Source: Sinotaia quadrata (Eukaryota; Mollusca; Gastropoda; Architaenioglossa; Viviparidae). Taken from it: a stretch of DNA of 64,000 nt. The translations under genes were made by a program, and so were the position numbers. Below the pieces are notes generated by a model. The model was given only the letters and a program-made list of their open reading frames with translations. It did no database searches and was not told the origin of the DNA. The number at the start of each line of letters is the position of its first letter. Within the stretch, counting starts at the first letter, position 1. This document shows, piece after piece, positions 44,562 to 49,589 of this stretch. The stretch lies in contig CM054178.1 of NCBI GenBank assembly GCA_028829895.1, positions 102,166,058 to 102,230,057 of the forward strand, given 5' to 3'.

Positions 44562-47500
44562 GTTTTATTTATTTAGTATTGTAAATCAAATTTTTAAATT
44601 TAACAATTAATGGCCAATGTTATATTAATTTAATAGTGGATAGTCTTATAAACCTTAAATATATGCATTTTTCTTAATAATATTGCAATTATTAGTATAC
44701 TGTGCATACATGATCTAAAGTAACAATCAAATACAATTACAAAAAAAAAAAATGGCTAAATTTCTAGGGGAAAAAATCTCAGCCTTTGCCACCTTACTAG
44801 TGGTGGTATAATATGTGCAACGAAATTTTATAACTTTGCTAATATGCAGTATTATGAAACCATAAACTGTAAAGTAAAATAAAGTAAAATATTTAATTAT
44901 GATCAAGTTACTTCAACTATTCATTTGTACACAAGCAGTTTTGGCAGTTGCATAATAATAATGATCAAATTCTAATGGATTTACCTACTAAAGTTAATAG
45001 CAGAAAATAAAGACTGGCTAGAGTAATAAAGTTATCTATTCAAGATAATTGGTCATATACATTTATGTTATGAATAGTGTTAAAAGTAATGCTACAGTAT
45101 ATAAAGTAAAATATTATGATGCAATTAATACACAAGCAACCAATGATGTAATAAAATGCATTGAAACAAATCAGATTAAAAGATGATGATAGGGGTTTGA
45201 TGAATATATATATATATATATTTAATATATGAAGCATCTCAGTAGATTTTTTTTTTTATTAAATCAGATATTGCAAAGTAAGTAAACAATAGTTGATTAA
45301 TTCATAGTGAAGTAATCTTACTAATAATCATGTTAACAAACAAATCAAGCTGAAACTGCAAGAAATATCTATTTTAATAATTCATTAAAAGTACTACTAT
45401 TTTTTAGGCATTTACCAACTAATATTCATTATTAATTTACAAAGAGTGCTTTTAATTATTGCATGAATACTGTTTCTATCTTTACTATATAGGTGCAAAT
45501 TTTAGAGGTGATAAATCAAATATTTATTACATGCTTGCAATTAAGAAAAAAATCAAACCATCATAAATCATAGTAAAATTAATAGTAATTTTTTCTGTGA
45601 TTAATTATTAACTTTCCAGTTACAAGAAGATTCACTAAAAGAATGGATTTAAAACTTATTGCATTAATTAATATCACACGATAAATATTTATGACAGCTG
45701 TCACAGTAACAGTAATGAAGTGATTGTATGTAAGATTATGAACCAATGTCAATGATCAAACTATAGAACTGCAACTATGTAAGACTGATTTTAAACTGGT
45801 TAAGTCTAACTTTTGGCACCTCAATGACTGTCATTGCTAAACTGTCCCTAAAAGACTCTGCTTTCATTTCACAGTCTTTCAAGTAAAATGCCATTCTCAG
45901 TTGTGGGATGTTCCTATCATCAGGTCTTCCTCTCCTCACTCGCTTCCAAGGAGGGTATTTGTCATGGTGCTGCAGCTGAAGGTATTTAGTTTAGTGTCTT
46001 TAATGCATCTTTGTTCTTAGTCTGTGACTTTTCCCTATATGTTATAGGTGGTGTATTGTATTTGTTCTTAATCCGTGACTTTTCCCTAGGTATTATAGGT
46101 GTATTGTATTTGTTCTTAGTCCATGACTTTTCCTGAAGTGTTACAGGAGGTGTATTGTATTTGTTCTTAGTCCATGATTTTTCCCTAGGTATTACAGGAG
46201 GTGTATTTTATTTGTTCTTAGTCCGTGACTTTTCTCTAGGTGTTACAGGTGTATTGTATTTGTTCTTAGTCCGTGACTTTTCCCTAGGTGTTATAGGAGG
46301 TATATTGTATTTGTTCTTAGTCCATGACTTTTTCCCTAGGTGTTACAGGAGGTGTATTGTATTTGTTTTTAGTCCGTCATTTTTCCCTAGGTGTTACAGG
46401 AGGTGTATTGTATTTCTTCTTAGTCTGTGGCTTTTCCCTAGGTGTTATAGGAGGTGTATTGTATTTGTTTGGTTGAGGAATGTGATTAATGCTGAGCGAA
46501 TGAGTTTGTGAATGTGTTTTTGTGGAAAGAGCAATGTGTGGGTTGTGAATGGGAGTTGTAGAAGTGATGTTACCTCCTGAATTGTGTTTCTTTCATCAGA
46601 GTGTAGGTTTACATTGTAGAAAGAAATGTTGATTAGTGTTGCTTGTTCTGCAGTATGTGCATGATTTTGGTTCATGATTTAATTTGTGTATATTGTGGAG
46701 TTAAGTCTATGTCTTGGATATTGCCTTGTTGTGGGATATATTAGGAAGGTTGGGAAGATGAGGGTTATATATGTTTTTAATTTTGCGCTTCTAATTCAGT
46801 TCTATGGATTGGCACGCAGAGTTGTTTTCCTTGTATGGAGCCATGTTTTTCCCCCAATTCTGGTGCTTCATTTCCAGTGATGCTAGTGTGACTAAGATTA
46901 TAATTTGGGTTCCTTTGTTTCTTAGTTTATTTATGTGGTGGTTGATTTGGTTTGTTATTTGTGATCTTGTCTGATGGAATGGGTTTGCTAGGTTCTGTAT
47001 TGATGCTAATGAGTCTGTAAGAGTGAGTATGTTTGGTATGTTTGGTTTCTTTGACTAATTCTAGTGCTTTGTCTATTGCTATAAATTCTGCAGTGAGTAC
47101 TGAATGCATTGAATTAAGTTTGAACAAGTAAGTGTCTGAAGGTGTGTGTGCTGCTGATCTAGTTCTTAAGAGGTTTTTAGAGTCACTTGTGTGTGTATGA
47201 TAGTAGTGAGAATATGTGTTTTAGTAGTGTCTTTTGCTTGGTGAGGAGGGGGTTGATTTTTTATTTTTGTGGGTTTTTTCTTTAGCACTGTTAGGTCTAT
47301 ATGGAAGCGGGGAGTAATATTGACCCTGGGGGTAGTGTTTTCTTTAATGTTCTTCTGCTTTTGTGAGTATTTAATAGTTTTTATTTTAATTGGTATGGTG
47401 GAGTCATTCATCAGTCCATTTGGTTTGGGTTTTTTTCCTAGCTAGTTTCATTTATGAAACTCCTTCTGTCCCATTCTGTGTTCTGCAGGAGAGTGTTTGT

Positions 47501-48225
47501 TGATAGTTTGTTTTCATGTTGTGTTCTGTTGGCCCAGAGTTTTAATATTTGTTTGTCTCATCTTTCTATTGGGTTAAATGGCCTGTTTGTTTGTAAAGTT
47601 CATTATTTTAAGTATTGGATAGGGCATGTGTGCATATTTTGAGTGCTTTGTTTTGGAGGATTTGTAGTTCTTTTATTTTGGGGTTGTTAGTGGCTGTATA
47701 TGTGGTACTTCATAATCTATTGTGAAATATATTAATGATCTTGTGGCTGTGGCAGGGTGTGAGTATCCCCCATTCTTGTCCTTTCATCATTTTAAGTATA
47801 TTTAATATTTTACCTGGGTTTTGTTTGGACATTAGAGGTGTGCTGTGAAAATGTTATGTTTTCATTGAAGATGATGCCAAGGAATTTATGTGTTTGGGAG
47901 TATTTTATTTCTGTTTGTTTTATTCTAAGAGTTGGATAGTTTTTTTTGTGTTGGGTAAAGAAATCTATTGCATTTATTTTGTCAGGGTAATTATCCAGTC
48001 TTTTAATAAACACAGGGAAAATGCACTTAATTGATTTTAATTAAAAGAAACAGTAATAACTACACATTTAAAAAAAAATAAAGCACTTAAGAAATTATTA
48101 TATGACTCTATTGTAAGAAAAGAAAATAATTTTACCAAACTTGGGTTGGAGATGCCCTCCACATCTTTACTTTGTTCTAGTAAAGGTTCTTTGCCTTTGC
48201 TACGTCGCTTGTGCCTCTCAGCCAT
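1900..48225 (-). CDS. CC2D2A: CC2D2A (coiled-coil and C2 domain protein 2A), 5' part, 30 exons
   Basis: Spliced minus-strand gene, partial at its 3' end (left window edge). Thirty exons with GT/AG borders and consistent phases give about 1,134 residues. CC2D2A is known as a transition-zone scaffold of the MKS/B9 complex at the base of cilia; human mutations cause Joubert and Meckel syndromes. Landmarks: an acidic, low-complexity N-terminus (residues 1-345); EEGYGL and [15 protein letters not shown] (about 360-425); [18 protein letters not shown] (about 447-464); a charged coiled-coil-prone segment (about 575-730); the CC2D2AN-C2 domain (about 800-960: [51 protein letters not shown]); then [12 protein letters not shown] and [18 protein letters not shown] (about 990-1030). 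The family match is strong in exons 12-30. Exons 1-4 rest on splice sites and phase only. The remaining C-terminal part lies outside the window. Confidence 0.93.
1992..2432. other. CC2D2A intron 29, nothing recognised
   Basis: AT-rich intron sequence with no open frame, repeat or element that I can see. Confidence 0.6.
2433..2525 (-). CDS. CC2D2A: CC2D2A exon 29
   Basis: A 93-bp exon, phase 0/0, residues 1074-1104: [20 protein letters not shown] then [11 protein letters not shown]. Helical, charged. Acceptor TCTACAG, donor GTAGTT. Confidence 0.9.
2650..2966. repeat. Minisatellite, about 73-bp unit, 4 copies
   Basis: Four degenerate copies built around GTTTGACCTATTTGCATGGT and TCTAACTGGATCTTTAAATC in the intron between exons 29 and 28. 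Not coding. Confidence 0.85.
3019..3225 (-). CDS. CC2D2A: CC2D2A exon 28
   Basis: A 207-bp exon, phase 0/0, residues 1005-1073: [60 protein letters not shown]. FRLxxLQxEFxF is a signature stretch of CC2D2A. Donor GTAAAT. Confidence 0.96.
3905..4155. repeat. Degenerate tandem repeat, about 40-bp unit, 6 copies
   Basis: Repeated GAGAGTTTGCTAACT/AATAAACCTG blocks in the intron between exons 28 and 27. Copies differ by several bases and small indels. Confidence 0.7.
4228..4612. repeat. Minisatellite, about 50-bp unit, 8 copies
   Basis: Repeated TTTCATCCAGTGCTAAGTCT and GCCATGTCTGGATGCTATAC blocks, directly after the 40-bp array and in the same intron. Confidence 0.88.
5018..5037. repeat. (GA)n microsatellite
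   Basis: Ten GA units in the intron between exons 28 and 27. Confidence 0.95.
5419..5557 (-). CDS. CC2D2A: CC2D2A exon 27
   Basis: A 139-bp exon, phase 2 to 0, residues 958-1004: [40 protein letters not shown]. The 'LDPNDP' block is conserved in the family. Donor GTAAAA. Confidence 0.95.
5840..5990 (-). CDS. CC2D2A: CC2D2A exon 26
   Basis: A 151-bp exon, phase 1 to 2, residues 908-958: [20 protein letters not shown] then [14 protein letters not shown]. The LMTSG...SVAW motif ends the first C2-like domain. Donor GTAAGT. Confidence 0.96.
6225..6378 (-). CDS. CC2D2A: CC2D2A exon 25
   Basis: A 154-bp exon, phase 0 to 1, residues 857-907: [40 protein letters not shown]. Matches the LLAE...P region and the conserved GHD.VGSG turn. 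Donor GTATAT. Confidence 0.95.
6585..6669 (-). CDS. CC2D2A: CC2D2A exon 24
   Basis: An 85-bp exon, phase 2 to 0, residues 828-856: [20 protein letters not shown] then WPESIKFQ. A strongly conserved part of the CC2D2AN-C2 domain. Confidence 0.96.
6670..8006. other. CC2D2A intron 23, nothing recognised
   Basis: About 1.3 kb of AT-rich sequence. Short open frames on both strands carry no family motif. Confidence 0.6.
8007..8099 (-). CDS. CC2D2A: CC2D2A exon 23 (start of CC2D2AN-C2 domain)
   Basis: A 93-bp exon, phase 2 to 2, residues 797-828: [20 protein letters not shown] then [11 protein letters not shown]. The '[15 protein letters not shown]' type strand opens the first C2-like domain. Acceptor TTAATTCTAG, donor GTAAGT. 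Confidence 0.95.
9040..9240. repeat. Degenerate tandem repeat, about 52-bp unit, 4 copies
   Basis: Repeats of GTGAAACTTATTTTATTATG followed by an AATCCATCATAAAGCAATTT-like half, in the intron between exons 23 and 22. Confidence 0.8.
10036..10205. repeat. Two tandem 85-bp copies
   Basis: CTTCACCTACTCAGGGTACC...GTAGCACTCA occurs at 10036-10120 and again at 10121-10205 with only a few mismatches: a recent tandem duplication. Confidence 0.92.
10660..10860. repeat. Degenerate tandem repeat next to inverted-repeat arm
   Basis: About three copies of a 60-bp unit with GACACAAAACAGGTTT and AATTCAAGACACTCT. The neighbouring arm at 10956-11287 contains related GACACAAGACAGG words, so the arm may derive from the same array. 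Confidence 0.7.
10956..11287 (+). repeat. Inverted repeat, left arm (332 bp)
   Basis: Its reverse complement matches 12840-13171 base for base except one mismatch that I found on reading both arms through. Weaker similarity continues outward to about 10915. It lies in the CC2D2A intron between exons 23 and 22. Confidence 0.96.
11497..11684. repeat. Minisatellite, 47-bp unit, 4 copies
   Basis: Exactly four head-to-tail 47-bp units (ACAACAAAGCCAGTATAAAT...AAAGCTC). The first two carry CAAAGCC and the last two CAAGGCC, so the array grew in two-unit steps. It lies in the spacer of the inverted repeat. Confidence 0.97.
12315..12381 (-). CDS. CC2D2A: CC2D2A exon 22 (between inverted-repeat arms)
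   Basis: A 67-bp exon, phase 1 to 2, residues 775-797: [20 protein letters not shown] then CPR. Acceptor CTCAACAG, donor GTTGGC. Skipping it would shift the frame (67 is not divisible by 3). It sits inside the 1.55-kb spacer of a near-perfect inverted repeat. Confidence 0.9.
12840..13171 (-). repeat. Inverted repeat, right arm (332 bp)
   Basis: Partner of 10956-11287 with 331 of 332 matches. Weaker similarity continues to about 13222. It lies in the intron between exons 22 and 21, so the two arms straddle exon 22 with a 1,552-bp spacer. Confidence 0.96.
13394..13526 (-). CDS. CC2D2A: CC2D2A exon 21
   Basis: A 133-bp exon, phase 0 to 1, residues 731-774: [20 protein letters not shown] then KYMNIRRRP. 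The final RRRPG, finished by exon 22, is family-conserved. Donor GTATGC. Confidence 0.93.
13994..14503. mobile_element. Mariner-type MITE with TA target duplication
   Basis: The left end CCATATATGCTCAAATATTG and the reverse complement of the right end, CCGTATATACTTGAATATTG, form terminal inverted repeats of about 22 bp with 4 mismatches. The element is flanked by TA at 13992-13993 and 14504-14505, the Tc1/mariner target. The 510-bp interior has no transposase frame. It holds CGAGTATAAGTC and GACTATAAGTCGAAC words near the two ends. Confidence 0.82.
15523..15624 (-). CDS. CC2D2A: CC2D2A exon 20
   Basis: A 102-bp exon, phase 0/0, residues 697-730: [20 protein letters not shown] then [14 protein letters not shown]. 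Basic/Ser-rich linker. Donor GTGAAT. Confidence 0.87.
15853..15876. repeat. (CA)n microsatellite
   Basis: A run of about 12 CA units in the intron between exons 20 and 19. Confidence 0.95.
16590..16785. repeat. Minisatellite, about 29-bp unit, 6-7 copies
   Basis: Units of AAAGCCAAATGCTCTAAAAT plus CAGTGTACT run right up to the 5' splice site of exon 19 (exon edge at 16792). Confidence 0.9.
16792..16948 (-). CDS. CC2D2A: CC2D2A exon 19
   Basis: A 157-bp exon, phase 2 to 0, residues 644-696: [20 protein letters not shown] then [20 protein letters not shown]; very charged, predicted coiled coil. The acceptor ATTAG at 16949-16950 keeps the frame of exon 18. Confidence 0.93.
17215..18500. repeat. 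Large minisatellite, about 52-bp unit, 24 copies
   Basis: Units of GAACAACAGGAATGTGGGCA, CACTATTCAAACAAAAGACA and a CATACACCTCAAGGA joint. I count about 24 GGGCACAC-type cores. Because some units are multiples of three and stop-free, long repeat-encoded frames appear on both strands; they are not genes. It lies in the intron between exons 19 and 18. Confidence 0.97.
18662..18802 (-). CDS. CC2D2A: CC2D2A exon 18
   Basis: A 141-bp exon, phase 2 to 2, residues 597-644: [46 protein letters not shown]. The 'IR.W...R..QQ..TNT..KL' pattern is conserved. Donor GTAAGT. A 1.3-kb minisatellite follows in the intron. Confidence 0.93.
18803..19822. other. CC2D2A intron 17, nothing recognised
   Basis: About 1 kb of AT-rich intron with no recognisable repeat or element. 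Confidence 0.6.
19823..19890 (-). CDS. CC2D2A: CC2D2A exon 17
   Basis: A 68-bp exon, phase 0 to 2, residues 575-597: [20 protein letters not shown] then QI. Acceptor ATCACTTTAG, donor GTCAGT. Confidence 0.85.
19891..20944. other. CC2D2A intron 16, nothing recognised
   Basis: AT-rich intron. The stretch 20130-20320 is less AT-rich but matches nothing I know. Confidence 0.55.
20945..21001 (-). CDS. CC2D2A: CC2D2A exon 16
   Basis: A 57-bp exon, phase 0/0, residues 556-574: [19 protein letters not shown]. Acceptor TTTCATAG, donor GTAAAG. Confidence 0.85.
21355..21564 (-). CDS. CC2D2A: CC2D2A exon 15
   Basis: A 210-bp exon, the longest here; phase 0/0, residues 486-555: [40 protein letters not shown], then [17 protein letters not shown], as in other CC2D2A proteins. 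Donor GTGACG. Confidence 0.95.
21985..22815. repeat. Minisatellite, about 63-bp unit, 12-13 copies
   Basis: Units of AAGGTTCTGCCATTTATAAA, ATATTAACCTGGTCAAGTTT and CAATAAATAATGTAAAACAT. A multi-unit block (about 22230-22330) recurs at about 22425-22520, so blocks larger than one unit have been duplicated. It lies in the intron between exons 15 and 14. Confidence 0.95.
23180..23302 (-). CDS. CC2D2A: CC2D2A exon 14
   Basis: A 123-bp exon, residues 445-485: [40 protein letters not shown]. This WFGxDG...P.PxxPxPSRP block is a hallmark of the family. Phase 0/0, donor GTGACC. Confidence 0.96.
23356..24460. mobile_element. piggyBac-like non-autonomous element (candidate)
   Basis: TTAA at 23356-23359 is followed by CCCCTCACT; the right end, read in reverse complement from TTAA at 24457-24460, gives TTAACCCTTTCACTACCAG. 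Duplicated TTAA with CCC-starting inverted ends is the piggyBac pattern. The inverted ends are short (about 10 bp with a mismatch), so the call is tentative. The inside is mostly a minus-strand LINE fragment. Confidence 0.5.
23390..24235 (-). mobile_element. RNase H-bearing LINE 3' part (decayed)
   Basis: On the minus strand, [17 protein letters not shown] (about 24020-24070) is the RNase H C-terminal motif seen in I/R1-group LINEs. Further on, [14 protein letters not shown] (about 23610-23660) matches the end of the LINE at 46.47 kb, and the final 90 bases (23397-23480) match the LINE tail at 59.12-59.20 kb. Frame breaks throughout: a pseudogene. Confidence 0.75.
25137..25276 (-). CDS. CC2D2A: CC2D2A exon 13
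   Basis: A 140-bp exon, residues 398-444, containing [16 protein letters not shown] and [15 protein letters not shown], a conserved CC2D2A block. Acceptor TGATGCTTCAG, donor GTGGGT, phase 1 to 0. Confidence 0.95.
25385..25560. repeat. Dispersed repeat, copy A
   Basis: Contains TGTAATGGCTGCAAAAGTGT and a following ...TGATGAAGTTCCAAATCTTG... It also repeats CATATAATGGCTGCAAAAGT internally. Similar to 26300-26420. Confidence 0.5.
26077..26228. repeat. Minisatellite, 37-bp unit, 4 copies
   Basis: Four near-identical units of TTTTGTCTGTCATCAAACTT plus AAGGTGAATATTCTTAC. Confidence 0.95.
26300..26960. other. Unrecognised, less AT-rich intron segment with dispersed repeat copy B
   Basis: 26300-26420 resembles 25385-25560 (GCATGTAATGTCTGCAAGAG, then TGAAGGTCCCAAAGTTCTGA). 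The rest is coding-like in short patches (for example [20 protein letters not shown] on plus near 26660-26720) but broken. Probably an old transposon; family unknown. Confidence 0.4.
27385..27990. repeat. Minisatellite carrying splice-donor-like words, about 53-bp unit
   Basis: About 10-11 units of ACTTACATAAGCTTCAAGTT, ACCATAGCATTGTGCACAGC and CAATTATACTTT, lying directly downstream (in transcript terms) of the exon 12 donor. Most units contain ACTTAC, i.e. GTAAGT on the gene strand. Confidence 0.93.
28005..28145 (-). CDS. CC2D2A: CC2D2A exon 12
   Basis: A 141-bp exon, phase 1 to 1, residues 351-397: [47 protein letters not shown]. Strong donor GTAAGTATAG. The intron beyond the donor is a minisatellite whose units repeat GTAAGT (see finding). 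Confidence 0.92.
28146..28721. other. CC2D2A intron 11, nothing recognised
   Basis: AT-rich intron without visible elements. Confidence 0.6.
28722..28767 (-). CDS. CC2D2A: CC2D2A exon 11
   Basis: A 46-bp exon, residues 336-350 ([15 protein letters not shown]), ending in phase 1 and matched by the next exon. Acidic linker. Confidence 0.8.
29150..29875. repeat. Degenerate minisatellite, about 38-bp unit, 17-19 copies
   Basis: Repeated TGTTTTTAGAATTCATTTTT and GTTGTTATAAACAGACAA in the intron between exons 11 and 10; heavily diverged copies with a few more alike (29390-29480). Confidence 0.88.
29880..31520. other. Unrecognised intron segment, possible old transposon
   Basis: Less AT-rich than its surroundings, with short broken coding-like patches on minus (for example [20 protein letters not shown] near 30620-30680). 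No terminal repeats or known domain seen. Confidence 0.35.
31659..31805 (-). CDS. CC2D2A: CC2D2A exon 10
   Basis: A 147-bp exon, phase 0/0, residues 287-335: [20 protein letters not shown], then a run of Glu/Lys/Pro ending GAGDE. The FFTRVW stretch is family-like. Donor GTAAGT. Confidence 0.88.
31850..31995. repeat. Short tandem repeat, about 58-bp unit, 2-3 copies
   Basis: Repeats of AATGAACATATATTGAGATA plus CAGATATACCTTCTTGCAAA next to exon 10. Confidence 0.75.
33090..33515. repeat. Degenerate tandem repeat, about 75-bp unit, 5-6 copies, with (TA)n
   Basis: Repeated TTACTTCATTTTAATAATAA and GATAATAATTGGTTAAG blocks; a (TA)14 run at 33283-33310 sits inside one unit. Confidence 0.8.
33516..34219. 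other. CC2D2A intron 9, remainder, nothing recognised
   Basis: Very AT-rich sequence; no feature seen. Confidence 0.6.
34220..34312 (-). CDS. CC2D2A: CC2D2A exon 9
   Basis: A 93-bp exon, phase 0/0, residues 256-286: [20 protein letters not shown] then [11 protein letters not shown]. Acceptor CTAACAG, donor GTAGTC. Confidence 0.84.
34313..36627. other. CC2D2A introns 7-8 around the microexon, nothing else recognised
   Basis: Apart from the 27-bp exon at 35684-35710 and a (CA)n run at 34761-34784, this is plain AT-rich intron. Confidence 0.6.
35684..35710 (-). CDS. CC2D2A: CC2D2A exon 8, 27-bp microexon
   Basis: Nine codons, NELENYKFK, between the acceptor CCAATTGCAG and the donor GTTAGTG. 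Phase 0/0, so it can be skipped without shifting the frame. It continues the charged helix between exons 7 and 9. Confidence 0.7.
36628..36720 (-). CDS. CC2D2A: CC2D2A exon 7
   Basis: A 93-bp exon, phase 0/0, residues 216-246, highly charged and coiled-coil-prone ([20 protein letters not shown], ending ESRFDE). Donor GTATAG. Confidence 0.82.
36735..37145. repeat. Degenerate minisatellite, about 57-bp unit, 6-7 copies
   Basis: Repeats of GTTCATTTAGCACAGGTAGC, TAACACCTAGATTAACTTTA and GTTATCAAACTGAA, beginning beside the acceptor side of exon 7 (edge 36720). The first unit overlaps the sequence just upstream of the acceptor. Confidence 0.88.
37146..38422. other. CC2D2A intron 6, stretch left of the hAT element
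   Basis: AT-rich intron with no recognised element. Confidence 0.6.
38431..40932 (+). mobile_element. hAT transposon (ZBED/GTF2IRD2-like), complete ends, dead transposase
   Basis: A 2,502-bp element with imperfect terminal inverted repeats (CAGGGACGGGCAAC left; CAGGGGTGGGCAAC as reverse complement of the right end), each followed by a GGCCxGCGGGCC-like sub-terminal stretch. It is bounded by a perfect 8-bp target duplication, TCCTAGAT, at 38423-38430 and 40933-40940. It lies in the CC2D2A intron between exons 7 and 6, antisense to the gene. Its much higher GC marks it as a foreign insertion. 38514-38801 and 38802-39080 are a tandem duplication of its 5' region. Confidence 0.97.
38650..40715 (+). 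pseudogene. hAT transposase of the ZBED/GTF2IRD2/SCAND3 type, frameshifted
   Basis: Transposase of the hAT superfamily, which cuts and pastes DNA through an RNase H-like fold. A BED zinc-finger start ([19 protein letters not shown]...NISRH) occurs twice because of the 5' tandem duplication. The frame shifts near 39100; the main block follows (39085-39690) with [20 protein letters not shown], which holds the first catalytic Asp. Near 39640-39740 two further shifts separate [23 protein letters not shown] and [18 protein letters not shown]. The last block (39738-40715) carries [20 protein letters not shown] and the hATC dimerisation region ([28 protein letters not shown]) and ends at a TGA. At least three frameshifts, so not functional. 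It should not be read as a host gene. Confidence 0.93.
41301..41425 (-). CDS. CC2D2A: CC2D2A exon 6
   Basis: A 125-bp exon, residues 174-215: Pro/Thr-rich ([18 protein letters not shown]), then a basic [14 protein letters not shown] stretch. Donor GTAATG, acceptor TTTCCACAG. The intron downstream of it carries the hAT element. Confidence 0.82.
41557..41689 (-). CDS. CC2D2A: CC2D2A exon 5
   Basis: A 133-bp exon, residues 130-173, from [16 protein letters not shown] to EAEIGK; starts in phase 0 and ends in phase 1. Donor GTAATT. The next exon restores the frame exactly. Confidence 0.75.
41990..42182. repeat. Minisatellite, 18-19-bp unit, about 10 copies
   Basis: Units of TAACACTAACATCTGTTAC and a shorter variant in the intron between exons 5 and 4. 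Confidence 0.95.
42342..42497 (-). CDS. CC2D2A: CC2D2A exon 4
   Basis: A 156-bp exon, phase 0/0, residues 78-129, beginning [14 protein letters not shown], with a Glu-rich end ([19 protein letters not shown]). Donor GTTAAA is weak but has the GT. Confidence 0.72.
42498..43008. other. CC2D2A intron 3, nothing recognised
   Basis: AT-rich intron. Confidence 0.6.
43009..43083 (-). CDS. CC2D2A: CC2D2A exon 3
   Basis: A 75-bp exon, phase 0/0, residues 53-77: [20 protein letters not shown] followed by QRKKA. Strong donor GTGAGA. It opens with ATG, so it could serve as an alternative start if exons 1-2 are skipped. Confidence 0.72.
43401..43466 (-). CDS. CC2D2A: CC2D2A exon 2
   Basis: A 66-bp exon, phase 0/0, residues 31-52, from [16 protein letters not shown] to SSAAE. 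Acceptor CACCAAAG, donor GTAATA. Acidic and low complexity; supported by splice sites and open frame only. Confidence 0.65.
43944..44050 (+). pseudogene. Orphan exon-like piece, acidic, possibly piggyBac-transposase-like
   Basis: On plus, between an acceptor-like ATACTAG and a consensus donor GTAAGT, one frame reads [20 protein letters not shown] then [13 protein letters not shown]. Ser/Asp/Glu-rich N-termini of this kind are common in piggyBac-derived proteins, but no catalytic domain follows. It lies in CC2D2A intron 1, antisense to the gene. It may be chance or a transposon relic. Confidence 0.3.
44060..45980. other. CC2D2A intron 1, middle part
   Basis: AT-rich, with a (TG)n run at 44530-44558 and a short (TA)n near 45204-45220. 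45840-45980 is less AT-rich and may be the outer 3' end of the LINE beside it. Confidence 0.55.
46005..46470. repeat. Minisatellite, about 50-bp unit, 9 copies, at a LINE 3' end
   Basis: Units of GTGTATTGTATTTGTTCTTA, GTCCGTGACTTTTCCCTAGG and TGTTACAGGAG. The last unit runs into LINE coding sequence (reverse complement ...NQTNTIHLL), so the first unit probably came from the LINE tail. Confidence 0.93.
46466..48015 (-). mobile_element. RNase H-bearing LINE, 3' half (decayed)
   Basis: On minus, from right to left: [20 protein letters not shown] (RT thumb region, about 47840-47900), [19 protein letters not shown] (RNase H active-site region, about 47040-47110), ITGNEAPEL (RNase H C-terminal 'GNE' motif, about 46850-46890) and [16 protein letters not shown] (about 46466-46515). 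Stops and shifts between blocks make it non-functional. Sense to CC2D2A, ending about 120 bp from coding exon 1. Same family as 23.39-24.24 kb. Confidence 0.78.
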
Positions 48226-48246
48226 GTTAACTTCTAGCACAGCAAG
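48136..48246 (-). CDS. CC2D2A: CC2D2A exon 1 of coding part (start codon)
   Basis: The acceptor AG lies just right of 48246 and the donor GTAAAA ends at 48135. The first ATG is at 48225 and reads [21 protein letters not shown] longer frame begins only with GTG at 48240, so ATG 48225 is preferred; the 21 bases before it are 5'UTR. It codes for residues 1-30 and ends in phase 0. The basic start is poorly conserved between species, so this exon is less certain than the later ones. Confidence 0.7.
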
Positions 48247-49465
48247 CTACAATTAAACATAGAATGATCATAATATTTATGTCTGTGTTTTTCTGTCTGT
48301 CTATTTATATATCTATCATCCTGTTACATTCTAAGAATATTTAATTTTACATTAAACTCTTTGTCTGTCTAACTAATTATGTATCTGAATAGATCTGACC
48401 TAGGGGTGAGATTTATATATAACATTTTATTAATTACCTTTTTTATGGGAGAACAATGAACAAACTAGGTTATCTTGTACCAAATTAATACTTTTATTAA
48501 TTTTTCAAGAATATCTACTGCTAGTTAAAATTGCTAGATATTACCATATAGAGACATTTAACAAAATGTAAAGAAATGACTAATACAATGTTTCTGAGCT
48601 GTCATTTATATTTTAAAATTTTTTAAATTAAAACATAAAGTAAACATTTCATTAGGGTATTTGAACTTTTAATAATCATAGTTTATGCCTTATTACTGTG
48701 AATAGTTAAATAATAAACTTTGGGACAAATCTAAATAACAAAATCTGCTAGAACTGTTTATAAATGTAGAGATAATAGCGCAAGTATTATTTGTTTAAAA
48801 TTAAAATGCGAACAGTTAAATTTATATTATAAACTTTGGAAACAAATCTAAATAAAACATACGCAAGAATTTCTCTCTATATATATATATATTAAATAGC
48901 GCAAGTATAATTTGTTTAAAATTAAAATGAGAACTGTTCTGAAACATTATTCTGAAACGTTAAATGGCACACTGTAAAAACGTAAATAAAGGAAATGCAG
49001 TCTATTGCTTAAAACATAGAATAATAATATACTGATAATACCTCCTAAATTAGAACAGGTATCGTTTTAATTAATGTCTTTCTGTATAAAAACATGTTAG
49101 CTCTTACGAGTACAGTATTTATTTCGTTAATTTGTTTGCGAGATAAAAGTAAAACTTGGAGCCTGTAGCAACACGACGCTTTCACCCGCGTTGTTATTTC
49201 CCATCAGACTTCGCGCAAAAACTTCCGCCGCAACTGACCCCTATCAATACCGCTTTGGAAATATCTACTGACCTCTATTTTAAAACTTAATAAATAACTA
49301 TAATAAAAGCAATCATTTTTAATGTACATAAATATTATTTAGTAATTAAAAAGAATTAAACCGTTGACAAATTCGAAACTGAATACTACTAGTTTATTTC
49401 GCAATGTTGCATAGATGACGATTGACAGCAATCGGTTCAAAATTCTGCATTAAAATTATGCTCAC
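48247..49465. other. Likely 5'UTR intron of CC2D2A
   Basis: Mostly AT-rich. 49170-49260 contains several CpGs (ACGACGCTTTCACCCGCG, TTCCGCCGCAACTG) and could be an alternative or internal promoter. No binding motif could be fixed with confidence. Confidence 0.5.
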
Positions 49466-49548
49466 CTGTTTTCTTGAGGGAGGTGTTTATCCCTGTGGTC
49501 ACAACATGCGCATTTTTCTCACAAACCCATAATCGGTTCGGACTAAAA
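49466..49548 (-). other. CC2D2A: Putative non-coding first exon of CC2D2A
   Basis: On minus, ...CAAGAAAACAG is followed by a good donor GTGAGC (49460-49465). The acceptor of coding exon 1 (48247-48248) lies 1.2 kb downstream with no in-frame ATG needed. The right edge is estimated from the TATA-like box. RNA data would settle it. Confidence 0.5.
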
Positions 49549-49569
49549 ACCTGAAAACTGAGCGTGGTT

Positions 49570-49580
49570 ATTATATAAAC
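49570..49580 (-). promoter_or_regulatory. TATA-like box of CC2D2A
   Basis: TTTATATAATAA on the minus strand, about 30 bp before the inferred start of the 5'UTR exon. I found no clear RFX X-box nearby, although ciliary genes often have one. Confidence 0.4.
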
Positions 49581-49589
49581 TGCTCTGCT

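Noticed and set aside
46155..46511. A 118-codon plus frame with [11 protein letters not shown] repeats
   Set aside because: Translation of the 50-bp minisatellite at the LINE tail.
48226..48240. Longer CC2D2A start (LEVN before MAERH)
   Set aside because: It would need a GTG start; the first ATG is at 48225.
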